Assembly: GCA_945870105.1 (NCBI GenBank)
Contig: CAMBRL010000011.1
Coordinates: 1-43,763 of the forward strand
Origin: Chitinophaga pinensis
GTDB taxonomy: Bacteria > Bacteroidota > Bacteroidia > SXHM01
Direction: 5' to 3'
DNA: 43,763 nt
A program made the position numbers and the translations under genes. A model generated the notes under the pieces. The model was given only the letters and a program-made list of their open reading frames with translations. It made no database searches and was not told the DNA's origin. Shown one piece after another: positions 14,872-24,636 of this stretch; position 1 is the stretch's first letter; each line of letters begins with the position of its first letter.

Positions 14872-15969
14872 ATGAAAAATCTTTACAAAATCATCGCAGC
14901 ATATGTAATTTTCAATTTTTCTTTTTTTATTTCCAACCCTGCAAGTGCGCAAAAAGACAGCACCCGGTCACTATCTTTTTCAGGATATATAGAAACCTAT
15001 TACAGCTATGATTTTGCAAATCCGGGCAACCATAACCGCCAACCGTTTGTCTATTCATTCAACCGCCACAATGAGTTTAACTTAAATCTCGGTTTCGTAA
15101 AACTGGCTTACAACAGCAGCAGAGTAAGAGCCAACATTGCTCTTATGGCAGGTACATACAGTAATGATAATCTTGCAGCAGAGCCCGGAGTTTTGAAAAA
15201 TATTCTGGAAGCAAATGCAGGTATAAAAATTTCAGCAAAGAAAAACCTGTGGGTAGATGCCGGTATTTTCGCTTCCCACATTGGCTTTGAAAGTGCTGTA
15301 GGTAAAGATTGCTGGAATTTAACTCGCGGTATTTTGGCAGATAACTCACCTTACTACGAAAGCGGTGTAAAAATCGGCTACACCTCCGATAACGAAAAAT
15401 GGTTTTTAAGTGCTCTGGTGCTTAACGGTTGGCAGCGCATCTACAGAGTAAATGGAAATAACATGCCCGCATTCGGACATCAGATTACCTTCAAACCCAA
15501 TTCAAAGATTACACTCAACAGTAGTTCATTCATTGGAAGCGACAAACCCGACAGCACCCGCCAGATGCGCTACTTCCATAATTTTTATGGCATCTTCCAG
15601 TTACACGAAAAATTTGGGATAACTGCCGGGTTTGATTTCGGTGCCGAGCAAACTGCAAAAGGCAGCAGCGATTATAACACCTGGTACACTCCTGTGTTGA
15701 TGTTGAGAGTAAGTCCTTCTTCTAAGTTTAATATAGCTGCAAGAGGCGAATACTACAGCGATTCAAAAGGCGTACTAATTGCTACAGGCACACCCAATGG
15801 TTTTCAAACGCTGGGTTATTCGCTTAACTTTGATTACTTGTTCCGTGAAAATATCATGTGGAGAATTGAAGGACGTGCATTTGCAAGCAAAGACAATATC
15901 TTTTCATTGGACAACAAACCGGCAGCACAAAACTATTTTATAACAACATCGCTGGCTGTTTCATTTTAA
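14872..15969 (+). CDS. Outer-membrane beta-barrel protein, OmpL-like porin family
   Basis: The 365-residue protein has a signal peptide (to about residue 26, ASAQ). It has a repeating pattern of amphipathic strands with aromatic ends: LSFSGYIETYYSYDF near the mature N-terminus, FNRHNEFNLNLGFVKLAY, AGIFASHIGFESAVG, and a terminal FITTSLAVSF ending in Phe, as required for BAM-dependent barrel assembly. This is the Bacteroidota putative porin group (BBP2-like). It may admit the small substrates used by the two amidohydrolases upstream, with which it is collinear 58 bp away. The substrate is unknown. Confidence 0.82.
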   Translation: MKNLYKIIAAYVIFNFSFFISNPASAQKDSTRSLSFSGYIETYYSYDFANPGNHNRQPFVYSFNRHNEFNLNLGFVKLAYNSSRVRANIALMAGTYSNDNLAAEPGVLKNILEANAGIKISAKKNLWVDAGIFASHIGFESAVGKDCWNLTRGILADNSPYYESGVKIGYTSDNEKWFLSALVLNGWQRIYRVNGNNMPAFGHQITFKPNSKITLNSSSFIGSDKPDSTRQMRYFHNFYGIFQLHEKFGITAGFDFGAEQTAKGSSDYNTWYTPVLMLRVSPSSKFNIAARGEYYSDSKGVLIATGTPNGFQTLGYSLNFDYLFRENIMWRIEGRAFASKDNIFSLDNKPAAQNYFITTSLAVSF

Positions 15970-16283
15970 TGGGTGAAAAGGAGCAAAACGTTAAGCATTT
16001 CCTTGACCTGAAAAAAAACCAAGGCTGGGTACGTTTAAAATCTATATAGTTTTTCGCATTTGTCTTAAGTTTTACCTAAATCTTTTTTAGGACAAGTCCG
16101 TCTTCCTGAAAGAAATCCCCGTTAGTCGAAAACCCCGAAAACCCTGCCCAACGGATTTGGCAGGATATATATTTTTACTACTTTTACAACCCTTTTCAGA
16201 AAAACGACCCGAAAACTAACCCTAAATCCTTCACTTATCGATCTGAACTTTTACCCGTTTTAAGCTAAAAAACTGATAAATTC
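15970..16283. other. 314-bp gene-free stretch between porin and ruvA
   Basis: No ORF, tRNA-like cloverleaf, strong hairpin terminator or tandem repeat was found. The AT-rich DNA contains only a candidate promoter near 16156-16186 for the ruvA-sprA unit. It is long enough to hold a small RNA, but nothing specific supports one. Confidence 0.5.
16156..16186 (+). promoter_or_regulatory. Candidate promoter for ruvA-sprA
   Basis: TTTGG at 16156-16160 and TACTTTTA at 16179-16186 resemble -33 and -7 elements with an 18-bp spacer; the -7 has one mismatch to TAnnTTTG. This would give a leader of about 90 nt. Confidence 0.3.
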
Positions 16284-16868
16284 ATGATCACCCATCTTGA
16301 AGGTGTGTTGGTGGAAAAATCCCCTGCCCATGCGGTTATTGACTGTAATGGTGTCGGCTATTTCCTTAACATTTCCCTGAATACATTTTCTAAACTTCCT
16401 GAGAACGGAAGACTGAAACTTTACACCCATCTCGCCATCCGCGAAGATGCACACGTGCTCTTCGGTTTTGCCGATAAAGCCGAGCGTGAACTGTTTTTGC
16501 AGCTAACTTCTGTCTCCGGAATTGGTCCGGCTACTGCCCGGATGATTCTTTCTTCTATGAGCCCCGAAGAACTGCACAAAACCATTGTTACCCGCGACCT
16601 CAACCGTCTGCGCGCTGTAAAAGGGGTTGGACCAAAATCTGCTGAACGTATTCTCATTGACCTGAAAGATAAACTTGCCAAAGAAGGTCTGCCTTCAGAA
16701 ATATTTTCGGGGCCACACAATAAAGTGCGCGAAGAGGCGTTATCGGCTTTGGTGATGCTTGGTTTTGCAAAAGCAGTTGCCGAAAAAGCAGTAGACAAAG
16801 CACTGAAAGAAAAAGGAAATACCGCACCCGTGGAAGACATTATTAAAACAGCGTTGAATAATCTGTAA
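16284..16868 (+). CDS. ruvA: Holliday junction branch migration protein RuvA
   Basis: The 194-residue protein forms the tetramer that binds four-way junctions and recruits the RuvB motor. Domain I is the N-terminal OB fold (MITHLEGVLVEKSPAHAVIDCNGVGY), domain II has two helix-hairpin-helix motifs (VSGIGPATARMILS and VKGVGPKSAERILIDL), and domain III is the C-terminal UBA-like RuvB-binding helix bundle (EEALSALVMLGFAKAVAEKAV). The length is normal. sprA starts 12 bp after the stop; a ruvA-sprA order is also known from Flavobacterium, so the two are probably one transcript. Confidence 0.95.
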   Translation: MITHLEGVLVEKSPAHAVIDCNGVGYFLNISLNTFSKLPENGRLKLYTHLAIREDAHVLFGFADKAERELFLQLTSVSGIGPATARMILSSMSPEELHKTIVTRDLNRLRAVKGVGPKSAERILIDLKDKLAKEGLPSEIFSGPHNKVREEALSALVMLGFAKAVAEKAVDKALKEKGNTAPVEDIIKTALNNL

Positions 16869-16880
16869 AGGGAAAAACTT

Positions 16881-19800
16881 TTGAAACCACTTTCAAAAAA
16901 CATTCTTCGTTTTGCTCCTGTTATTGCCCTACTGCCTGTGGTGTGGTTCTCGGGCGCGGCTGTGCTTCCCGAAGAAATGCTTTTTGAAATTGCCGAAGCT
17001 TCTTCTGCGTTGAGTTTAACAATCGAACCCGAAATCTTTCTCGTTGATACCCCTCCCGTTGATACCCTCAAATATCCTTTCTCCGATAATTATGCTCCGC
17101 AACCCGGTAACGATAGCACACCAAGTCTGCAAATGGCAAATCCCTCAAATGTGGAGACAAATGTAGAGTACGACCCCGAAACCAATACCTACATCATTAC
17201 CGAAACAGTAGGCGGACAAAACACCAAGCCGCCCACCTACATGACCTTTGATGAATACCAACGCTATGTTGCACAAAAGCAGGAACAGGAATACTGGGAA
17301 TCACGCTCAGCCGAAGAAAGTGCCAACGCTAAAAAACCACTGATACCAAAACTGAATATCAACAGCAAGGTGCTCGACAAAATTTTTGGTGATTGCCCTA
17401 TTGAAATAAAACCACAAGGTTCGGCAGAGTTGATTTTCGGGTGGAACACTTCCAAGGTAAACAACCCTGCGCTTCCAATCCGTCAGCGCAAAAACACCAC
17501 CTTCAATTTCGACCAGAAGATTCAGATGAACGTAACCGGAAATATCGGTTGCAAAATGAAACTCACCACTTCTTACAATACCGAAGCCACCTTTGACTTC
17601 GACAACCAGATGAAACTCGCTTATCAGGGCGAGGAAGATGATATCATCCAGTTGATTGAAGCCGGTAACGTAAACCTGCCGCTAACCGGAAGTCTTATTC
17701 AGGGAAGCCAGAGTTTGTTTGGTATAAAAACAGCATTGAAATTCGGAAGACTTACCGTTACCGGCATCTTCTCGCAACAACGTGGTAAATCACAAACCAT
17801 AGATGTGCAGGGCGGTGCGCAGGTTACCAAGTTTGAGATCAAAGGCGATAACTACGAAGCCAACAAACACTATTTCCTTGCCGAATATTTCCGCAGCAAT
17901 TACGATGTGGCTTTGGCAAATCTGCCTATTGTTTCTTCTAACGCAATCATTACAAAAGTGGAAGTGTATGTAACCAACAAGACCTCCATTTTTGATAATA
18001 CCCGAAACATTGTTCCGTTTCAGGGTCTGGGCGAAAACATAGCTGTTTACAATTCAAAATATCCTGACGGACAAACCTTTATTCAAAACAATCAGGGTGG
18101 AGCTTACCCTTTCAATAACAACAACAACCTTTACAGTAAACTTACCTCTACCTATTCTGCCATCCGCAACATTAATCAGGTAACGAGCACACTACTCAGC
18201 ACCGGTCTGCAAAACTCGCGCGATTACGAGGTAATTGAAAATGCACGAAAACTTACCGAAAACTCTGAATACACCATTAACAACCGTTTGGGTTACATCT
18301 CATTAAGCACCCCGCTGAATGCAGATGAGGTTCTTGCTGTTGCTTTCCAGTATACCTTGAACGGAACCACTTACCAGGTGGGTGAATTTTCAACCGATGG
18401 TATTGCTGCACCCAGTGCGCTTATCCTGAAAATGCTGAAGAGTACCACACTCAACACCCGCCTGCCTATGTGGGACTGGATGATGAAAAACGTTTACTCG
18501 CTTGGCGCTTACCAACTGAACCGCGAAGATTTTACCCTGAATATATTGTACGACAACTTTGCCAGCGGTACGCGACTGAACTACCTTCCCAACAATGCTA
18601 TTACCAATAATACAAATGACCCGAACAGCGGCAGTAAAATTCTGCTGAAAGTGTTGAACGTAGATAAGTTGAACGTAAACAATGACCCTGTCCCCGATGG
18701 TTACTTCGATTATGTGGAAGGCTTAACTATCAATTCGCAAACGGGAAGAATCTTTTTACCGGTTGTGGAGCCATTCGGAAGTCATTTGCGCCAACAGATT
18801 TTAGCAGGTCCTCACCCTGAGCTGGCCGACCAGTTTGATTACCAGATACTGTATGACTCCACTCACCAGAAAGCTGTTCAACAGCCGCAACTCAACCGCT
18901 TCCTGATTTCCGGAAGTTATAAATCCGAATCGGGTTCAGAGATTCCGCTGAATGCGATTAACGTTCCCCAAGGTTCGGTAAGCGTAACCGCTGGCGGAAC
19001 AACATTGACCGAAGGCGCTGACTATACCGTTGACTACACCTTGGGGCGTGTAAAAATCATCAACCAGAGTATTCTGAATGCGGGAACTCCTATCAGTATT
19101 AACTTAGAGAGCCAGAGTATGTTCAACATACAAACCAAAACCTTGTATGGAACGCATCTGGATTATACTATTAATAAGAATTTCAAATTGGGCGGAACGT
19201 TCATGCACATGAACGAGCGTCCGCTTACTCAAAAAGTAAACATTGGTGATGAGCCAATAGCAAACAGTATCTGGGGATTAGACGGAAGCTGGAGAAAAGA
19301 ATCGCGTTTACTTACCAAATTAGTGGACAAAATTCCGCTCATCAATACCAAAGCTCCTTCCAGCATTGCAGTAAATGGTGAGTTTGCGCAACTTCTTCCC
19401 GGCAATGCAAAAGCTATCAGTCAGGATGGCGGTATCTCTTACATGGATGACTTTGAAGGAACGCAAACGCTCATTGACATCAAAAATGTACAGGCCTGGG
19501 GCATTGCTTCAACTCCGCAGGGGCAACCTGATTTATTTCCCGAGGCAAGCCTCTCCAACGATTTACGTTACGGGATGAACCGTGCGAAACTGGCTTGGTA
19601 TATCATTGACCCTTTATTTATTCAGGACGGAAACCAGTTAACACCCGACCACATTACCAAAGACGACCAGAGTAATCACTTTACCCGTATGGTGCAGGTA
19701 ACTGAAGTGTTCCCTAATCAGCAGGTGGCGGCAGGACAAATTAATGCACTTACCGTTTTTGATTTGGCGTATTATCCAAGAGAAAAAGGGCCTTATAATT

Positions 19801-22800
19801 TTGACTCTAAACCGCAAAGCGGATTTGTGAGTTCAGCGGGTATCAACTCAGCGGGGTTGCTTAACGACCCTGAATCACGCTGGGGCGGTATCATGCGCAA
19901 AATTGACCCTAACGATTTTGAAGCGGCCAACATTCAGTTTGTTCAGTTCTGGATGATGGATCCGTTTGCTTTAGCAGATGGAACTACCGCATTAAACACA
20001 ACCGGTGGCGATTTTTATCTGAACCTTGGAAACACATCGGAAGATATTTTGCGTGACTCACGTAAATCTTTTGAAAACGGATTGCCGGCACCGACTAATG
20101 GCAATGCAACCGACACAACAGCATGGGGAATTGTTCCCAACGTGCAGCAGATTGTAAACGCGTTTGACAACGACCCGGCTTCGCGCCCCTATCAGGATAT
20201 TGGTCTGGATGGTTTGTCTGACACTGCCGAAAATACTTTCTTCAAACAACAATACCTTGATGAAGTAGTTACGCTTTACGGAATGAACTCCGAAGCCTAT
20301 ACCAATGCAATTACCGATCCCTCTTCAGACGATTATACTTTTTACCGCAACGATACTTACGATACCGAACAACGTTCTATTCTATGGCGCTACAAAGAAT
20401 ACAACAACCTTGAAGGCAACTCACCCGCTTCTGAATCTGCCAACGAAGATTTCCCTACTTCGGCAACAACAGTTCCCAATGCAGAGGATGTAAACAAAGA
20501 CAATACACTGAGTGAATCGGAGACGTATTACCAGTACAAAGTAAGTCTGCGCCCGCAGGACATGGTGGTAGGACAAAACTACATCACCGATAAGATTACC
20601 GTAAATCCTCCTTTGCTGAACGGACAAAGCAATGAAGTTACCTGGTATCAGTTCCGTATTCCGGTGCGCCAACCCGATAAAGTGGTGGGCAGTATTTCCG
20701 ATTTTCGTTCTATCCGTTTTATGCGTTTGTTTATGCGCGGTTTTGAAGACAGCGTTGTTTGCCGTTTTGCCAAAATGGAACTGGTGCGCGGTGAGTGGCG
20801 CCCTTATGATTTTTCGTTACTGGAGCCCGGTGAATATGTTCCCGTTGATAACAGCGATGATACCGAGTTTGATGTGGGTGCTGTAAACATTGAGCAGAAC
20901 TCAAACCGTATTCCTATCAACTACAAACTGCCTCCCGGAATTCAGCGTCAGCAAATCAATCAGGGTAACAGCAACACGCTGCGCCAACTGAACGAGCAAT
21001 CGCTTTCATTGCGTGTGTGCGGACTGAATGATGGTGATGCCCGTGCAGCTTTTAAAAATGTGCAGTTTGATGTGCGCAGATACAAACGCTTTAAAATGTT
21101 TGTACACGCAGAACAGCGTGGAGAAGAGATTGTGAACGATGGCGACCTTACCTGCTTTATCCGTTTCGGAACAGATTATGTAAACAACTATTACGAGTAC
21201 GAGATACCATTAAAGTTTACTCCGCTTGGCGACCCCGGTATCGACTCCACCAAAATATGGCCTGATTCCAATTTCTTTGATTTCCCGTTTGAGGTACTGC
21301 TTGCAGCCAAGCAGGAGCGCACAGCAAATGGCGTTCCGCAGGTGCAGCCTTTTTACACCTTCGACCCCAATAAGCCCGATAACAGAATTACCATCGTAGG
21401 TAACCCCAACCTTGCCAACGTGCGCACCGCCATGATTGGTATCCGCAACCCGCCAAAGGCATCAAACCCGCATGCAGATGACGGCAAAGAAAAATGTGCA
21501 GAGATTTGGGTAAATGAAATGCGCCTTACCGATTTCAATAACGAGAGCGGCTCGGCTGCGCGACTGCAGGCAAAAATTACGCTTGCCGATTTTGCAACCG
21601 TAAACATAGGTACAGGCCTGCACACCTTCGGCTGGGGACAGGTACACGAAAAACTGAACCAGCGCAGCTGGACCGACAGCGTGGGTTACGACATTGCCAC
21701 CACCGTTGCCCTCGACAAGTTTATTCCGCAAAAGATTGGCGTGAAACTGCCGATGTTCTACAGTATTTCCGAGTCGTTCAGCAATCCGCACTACAATCCT
21801 CTGAACCCCGATATTGAATTGAAGAACGAGAATGATTCAACGCGCAAAGCAGTGAAGGAAATTGCGCAGGGCTATGTAAAGCGGCAAAGTCTGAACTTCA
21901 GTAACGTGATGCGAACGCGCGGCAAGGGCATTGGATTCCCTACACCGATTGATATTTCTAATTTCTCGGCAACGTATGCCTATACCGAAATGGAAAGCCG
22001 CGATATTAATTACGAACTCAATAATGATAAGTCGCATCGGGGCTCGCTCAACTACGCCTACAATCCTAACCCTAAGAACGTGCGCCCTTTTGCGAAACTG
22101 AAAATCATGAAAAAGATTTCGGACAGCATTATTGAACACAAAAAGAAAAAGGAGAAAGATGCCAAAGCCGTAGTTGACAGCTTGAAGAAAGACAATAAAA
22201 AACCTTCGGCATTGAAAGAAGCGGAAGAAGAACTGGCATTGCGCACCAGGAAAAAAGACCGCTTTGTAAAAGCATCGGACCGATACTTTAAGTCGGGCTA
22301 CCTGAAACCGATAAAAGATTTCAACTTCAATTACCTGCCCAGCAACTTTGGGGTGCGCAATGATGTGCTGCGTGATTATGCCGAACAGAAGCTGCGCAAC
22401 ACCACCACCGATGATTTGATTATTGATGCCACCTACAACAAATCATTTCTGTGGAACAGGTATTACACCTTTAAGTATGATTTGACCAAGGCTCTTAAAA
22501 TAGATTTCACCGCTACCAATAATGCCCGTATTGACGAGCCTCCCGGCAAGGTGGATAAAGATGACAAAGAAGAGTATGATTACTGGAAAGACAGTGTTTG
22601 GCACAACGTGCAGAACGGGGGAAGAACGGTTATGTATCAACATGCTACCAACGTTACCTATGCCTTGCCGATTAACAAGCTGCCAATTTTTGACTTTATA
22701 AACTCCAACGTGGGTTACTCTTCTACCTATATGTGGAACGCTGCTTCGCTGGCAGCATTAAGTCTGGGTAACACCATCTCCAACTCCAACACCAAAACAG

Positions 22801-24326
22801 GAAACGTAAACCTGAACTTTACACAGCTTTACAACAAGGTAAAATACTTTAAACGTGCCGGACAGCCGCAGTCGAACAAGCCCGCACCTAAGCCCAAGCC
22901 TAAAGATCCTAAGGCTCCGGTTCCTGATTCACTTAAAGCACCTAAAGACCCGCCAAAGGTTCTGGATGGTATTGGTATCACCTTTTCGCGTCTGTTGATT
23001 TCTGTAAAAAATGCTTCGTTCACCTACAACCAAACCAACGGAACAGTGCTGCCGGGCTATCGTCCGCAAACGGATTATATGGGTATGGACTGGGGTGACA
23101 GAATGGCTCCGGGCTGGGATTTTATTTTCGGAAGCCAGAACGATATACGCTACCGCGCAAGGGATAACAACTGGCTCAGCCAAAGTGATATTGTAAGCGG
23201 ACAATACATTACCACCAAAGCCATTACCTGGAACGGAAGAGCTACGGTTGAACCTTTGCCCAATCTTAAGGTTGACCTGACCATGAATTACAGCGAAACC
23301 GAAAACCACAGCGAGTTTTTCCAGTGGATTGATACGCTTCAGGATTTCCGTTCCAACAGCCCTATGACCAATGGTAGCTACAGCGTTTCGTGGAACACCT
23401 TTGGTACTGCATTTGAGGGCAATAGTGATGATTATACTTCGGCAGCGTTTGAACAATTGCGTGCTAACCGCAAACCTATTGCCGACCGGATTGCAGCTAT
23501 CAATGGTTCGCCCGGAGTAAACTCAGAAGGCTTCCCGATTGGCTATACCCAAACTTCGCAGGATGTTTTAATCCCTGCCTTCCTTGCTGCTTATTCTAAA
23601 ACGGATGTCAATAAAATAGGTTTGTCGCCCTTCCCGGCAATGCCTAAGGTAAACTGGAGTGCCAAGTATGACGGGCTGGGCAAACTTCCCTTCATGAAGA
23701 AAATATTTAAGTCCATTGTATTCAGTCATGCCTACCGTTCAACCTACGCGGTTTCGTCATGGATGACTAACCTTAACTACAACCCTGCCAACAACGGATT
23801 GGATTCGAGCCAGAACTTTATTCCGCAACGCACGATACAAACCATTACTATTTCAGAGCAATTCAGTCCGTTTATTGGTATTGACATGACGTTTAACAAC
23901 AGCCTGATTGCCAAATTTGAGTTAAAGAAAAGCCGCACACTTTCACTGAGCATGGTAAACACTCAGGTTACCGAAATAAAAAGCGAAGAGTGGGTGATGG
24001 GCTTGGGCTACCGTTTCAAGAATGTGAAATTCCCTATCAAGTTGGCTAAAGGCAAAAAGAAACCGGTTAGTGATGTAAACGTGCGTGTTGATTTAAGCAT
24101 ACGCGACAACCGAACCATTATCCGCAAAATTGAGGACGATGTGAACCAACCTACAGCCGGACAAAAACTGACTACCATTAAATTCTCGGCCGACTATGTG
24201 CTGAGCCCGCGCTTTAACATCCGCGCTTTCTACGACCGGATTATCACCAAGCCGGTTATCTCCTCCTCCTTCCCTACCGACAATACCAACGCAGGGATTG
24301 CGCTGAGGTTTACGCTGGCGCAGTAG
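16881..24326 (+). CDS. sprA: Type IX secretion translocon / gliding protein SprA (Sov)
   Basis: The 2481-residue product is close to the roughly 2400 residues of known SprA. SprA forms the 36-strand outer-membrane barrel through which folded T9SS cargo leaves. The TTG at 16881 is the only sensible start: it follows an AAAGGGAAAA ribosome-binding region and begins the signal sequence (KNILRFAPVIALLPVVW). Recognisable SprA stretches are NPSNVETNVEYDPETNTYIITE, KLNINSKVLDKIFGDCPIEIKPQGSAELIFG, the conserved SRLLTKLVDKIPLINTKAPSSI, and YMDDFEGTQTLIDI. Two charged insertions stand out: a Lys/Glu-rich helix (about 1750-1795) and a Lys-Pro-rich linker (about 1996-2033). PorV, encoded 15 kb upstream, plugs or accepts cargo from this channel. 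Confidence 0.95.
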   Translation: MKPLSKNILRFAPVIALLPVVWFSGAAVLPEEMLFEIAEASSALSLTIEPEIFLVDTPPVDTLKYPFSDNYAPQPGNDSTPSLQMANPSNVETNVEYDPETNTYIITETVGGQNTKPPTYMTFDEYQRYVAQKQEQEYWESRSAEESANAKKPLIPKLNINSKVLDKIFGDCPIEIKPQGSAELIFGWNTSKVNNPALPIRQRKNTTFNFDQKIQMNVTGNIGCKMKLTTSYNTEATFDFDNQMKLAYQGEEDDIIQLIEAGNVNLPLTGSLIQGSQSLFGIKTALKFGRLTVTGIFSQQRGKSQTIDVQGGAQVTKFEIKGDNYEANKHYFLAEYFRSNYDVALANLPIVSSNAIITKVEVYVTNKTSIFDNTRNIVPFQGLGENIAVYNSKYPDGQTFIQNNQGGAYPFNNNNNLYSKLTSTYSAIRNINQVTSTLLSTGLQNSRDYEVIENARKLTENSEYTINNRLGYISLSTPLNADEVLAVAFQYTLNGTTYQVGEFSTDGIAAPSALILKMLKSTTLNTRLPMWDWMMKNVYSLGAYQLNREDFTLNILYDNFASGTRLNYLPNNAITNNTNDPNSGSKILLKVLNVDKLNVNNDPVPDGYFDYVEGLTINSQTGRIFLPVVEPFGSHLRQQILAGPHPELADQFDYQILYDSTHQKAVQQPQLNRFLISGSYKSESGSEIPLNAINVPQGSVSVTAGGTTLTEGADYTVDYTLGRVKIINQSILNAGTPISINLESQSMFNIQTKTLYGTHLDYTINKNFKLGGTFMHMNERPLTQKVNIGDEPIANSIWGLDGSWRKESRLLTKLVDKIPLINTKAPSSIAVNGEFAQLLPGNAKAISQDGGISYMDDFEGTQTLIDIKNVQAWGIASTPQGQPDLFPEASLSNDLRYGMNRAKLAWYIIDPLFIQDGNQLTPDHITKDDQSNHFTRMVQVTEVFPNQQVAAGQINALTVFDLAYYPREKGPYNFDSKPQSGFVSSAGINSAGLLNDPESRWGGIMRKIDPNDFEAANIQFVQFWMMDPFALADGTTALNTTGGDFYLNLGNTSEDILRDSRKSFENGLPAPTNGNATDTTAWGIVPNVQQIVNAFDNDPASRPYQDIGLDGLSDTAENTFFKQQYLDEVVTLYGMNSEAYTNAITDPSSDDYTFYRNDTYDTEQRSILWRYKEYNNLEGNSPASESANEDFPTSATTVPNAEDVNKDNTLSESETYYQYKVSLRPQDMVVGQNYITDKITVNPPLLNGQSNEVTWYQFRIPVRQPDKVVGSISDFRSIRFMRLFMRGFEDSVVCRFAKMELVRGEWRPYDFSLLEPGEYVPVDNSDDTEFDVGAVNIEQNSNRIPINYKLPPGIQRQQINQGNSNTLRQLNEQSLSLRVCGLNDGDARAAFKNVQFDVRRYKRFKMFVHAEQRGEEIVNDGDLTCFIRFGTDYVNNYYEYEIPLKFTPLGDPGIDSTKIWPDSNFFDFPFEVLLAAKQERTANGVPQVQPFYTFDPNKPDNRITIVGNPNLANVRTAMIGIRNPPKASNPHADDGKEKCAEIWVNEMRLTDFNNESGSAARLQAKITLADFATVNIGTGLHTFGWGQVHEKLNQRSWTDSVGYDIATTVALDKFIPQKIGVKLPMFYSISESFSNPHYNPLNPDIELKNENDSTRKAVKEIAQGYVKRQSLNFSNVMRTRGKGIGFPTPIDISNFSATYAYTEMESRDINYELNNDKSHRGSLNYAYNPNPKNVRPFAKLKIMKKISDSIIEHKKKKEKDAKAVVDSLKKDNKKPSALKEAEEELALRTRKKDRFVKASDRYFKSGYLKPIKDFNFNYLPSNFGVRNDVLRDYAEQKLRNTTTDDLIIDATYNKSFLWNRYYTFKYDLTKALKIDFTATNNARIDEPPGKVDKDDKEEYDYWKDSVWHNVQNGGRTVMYQHATNVTYALPINKLPIFDFINSNVGYSSTYMWNAASLAALSLGNTISNSNTKTGNVNLNFTQLYNKVKYFKRAGQPQSNKPAPKPKPKDPKAPVPDSLKAPKDPPKVLDGIGITFSRLLISVKNASFTYNQTNGTVLPGYRPQTDYMGMDWGDRMAPGWDFIFGSQNDIRYRARDNNWLSQSDIVSGQYITTKAITWNGRATVEPLPNLKVDLTMNYSETENHSEFFQWIDTLQDFRSNSPMTNGSYSVSWNTFGTAFEGNSDDYTSAAFEQLRANRKPIADRIAAINGSPGVNSEGFPIGYTQTSQDVLIPAFLAAYSKTDVNKIGLSPFPAMPKVNWSAKYDGLGKLPFMKKIFKSIVFSHAYRSTYAVSSWMTNLNYNPANNGLDSSQNFIPQRTIQTITISEQFSPFIGIDMTFNNSLIAKFELKKSRTLSLSMVNTQVTEIKSEEWVMGLGYRFKNVKFPIKLAKGKKKPVSDVNVRVDLSIRDNRTIIRKIEDDVNQPTAGQKLTTIKFSADYVLSPRFNIRAFYDRIITKPVISSSFPTDNTNAGIALRFTLAQ

Positions 24327-24360
24327 GCATTTGTTTCTATCCATTTTATGCTTTTGGTAT

Positions 24361-24602
24361 TGGTAAGGCTAACATTGAGTATGCTTTAGCATAACATATT
24401 GTAAGTGTAAAGCATACTGTATGTACCTGTTAAGCACACGGTATGATAGTGTTAAGCTATACAGATGTTAGTGTTAGGACTATATCTGTATAGTGTAAGA
24501 CATACAGGTTGATAGTGTAACAGCTACAATATGTGAGCCTTAAACTATCACTATGTATGTGTTACAGCATCATTATATAAAGGGTAAAAAATGGGGGATA
24601 CT
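24361..24602. repeat. 22-bp tandem array, about ten degenerate units, after sprA
   Basis: Units begin every 22 bp at 24361, 24383, 24405, 24427, 24449, 24471, 24493, 24515, 24537 and 24559, with a weaker one at 24581. The conserved start is GTGTTAAG or GTGTAAG, followed by a variable part rich in TATA, ATAC and GTAT. Several units contain dyads: TATGC/GCATA around 24380-24393, CATACTGTATG at 24413, and ACTATA-TCTG-TATAGT at 24479-24494. Two neighbouring units form a perfect 10-bp inverted pair (CTATACAGAT at 24457, ATCTGTATAG at 24484). It occupies nearly all of the 310-bp space between the convergent sprA and gamma-carbonic-anhydrase genes; there is no ordinary terminator. Confidence 0.82.
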
Positions 24603-24636
24603 TACACCCTTAAGCCAATAAGGGTAACATCATTGC

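Noticed and set aside
15970-16283. Small RNA or tRNA in the porin-ruvA gap
   Set aside because: No cloverleaf, anticodon arm or terminator was visible; only a weak promoter candidate.
22929-23456. 175-codon minus-strand frame inside sprA
   Set aside because: It is fully antisense to the conserved SprA coding sequence.
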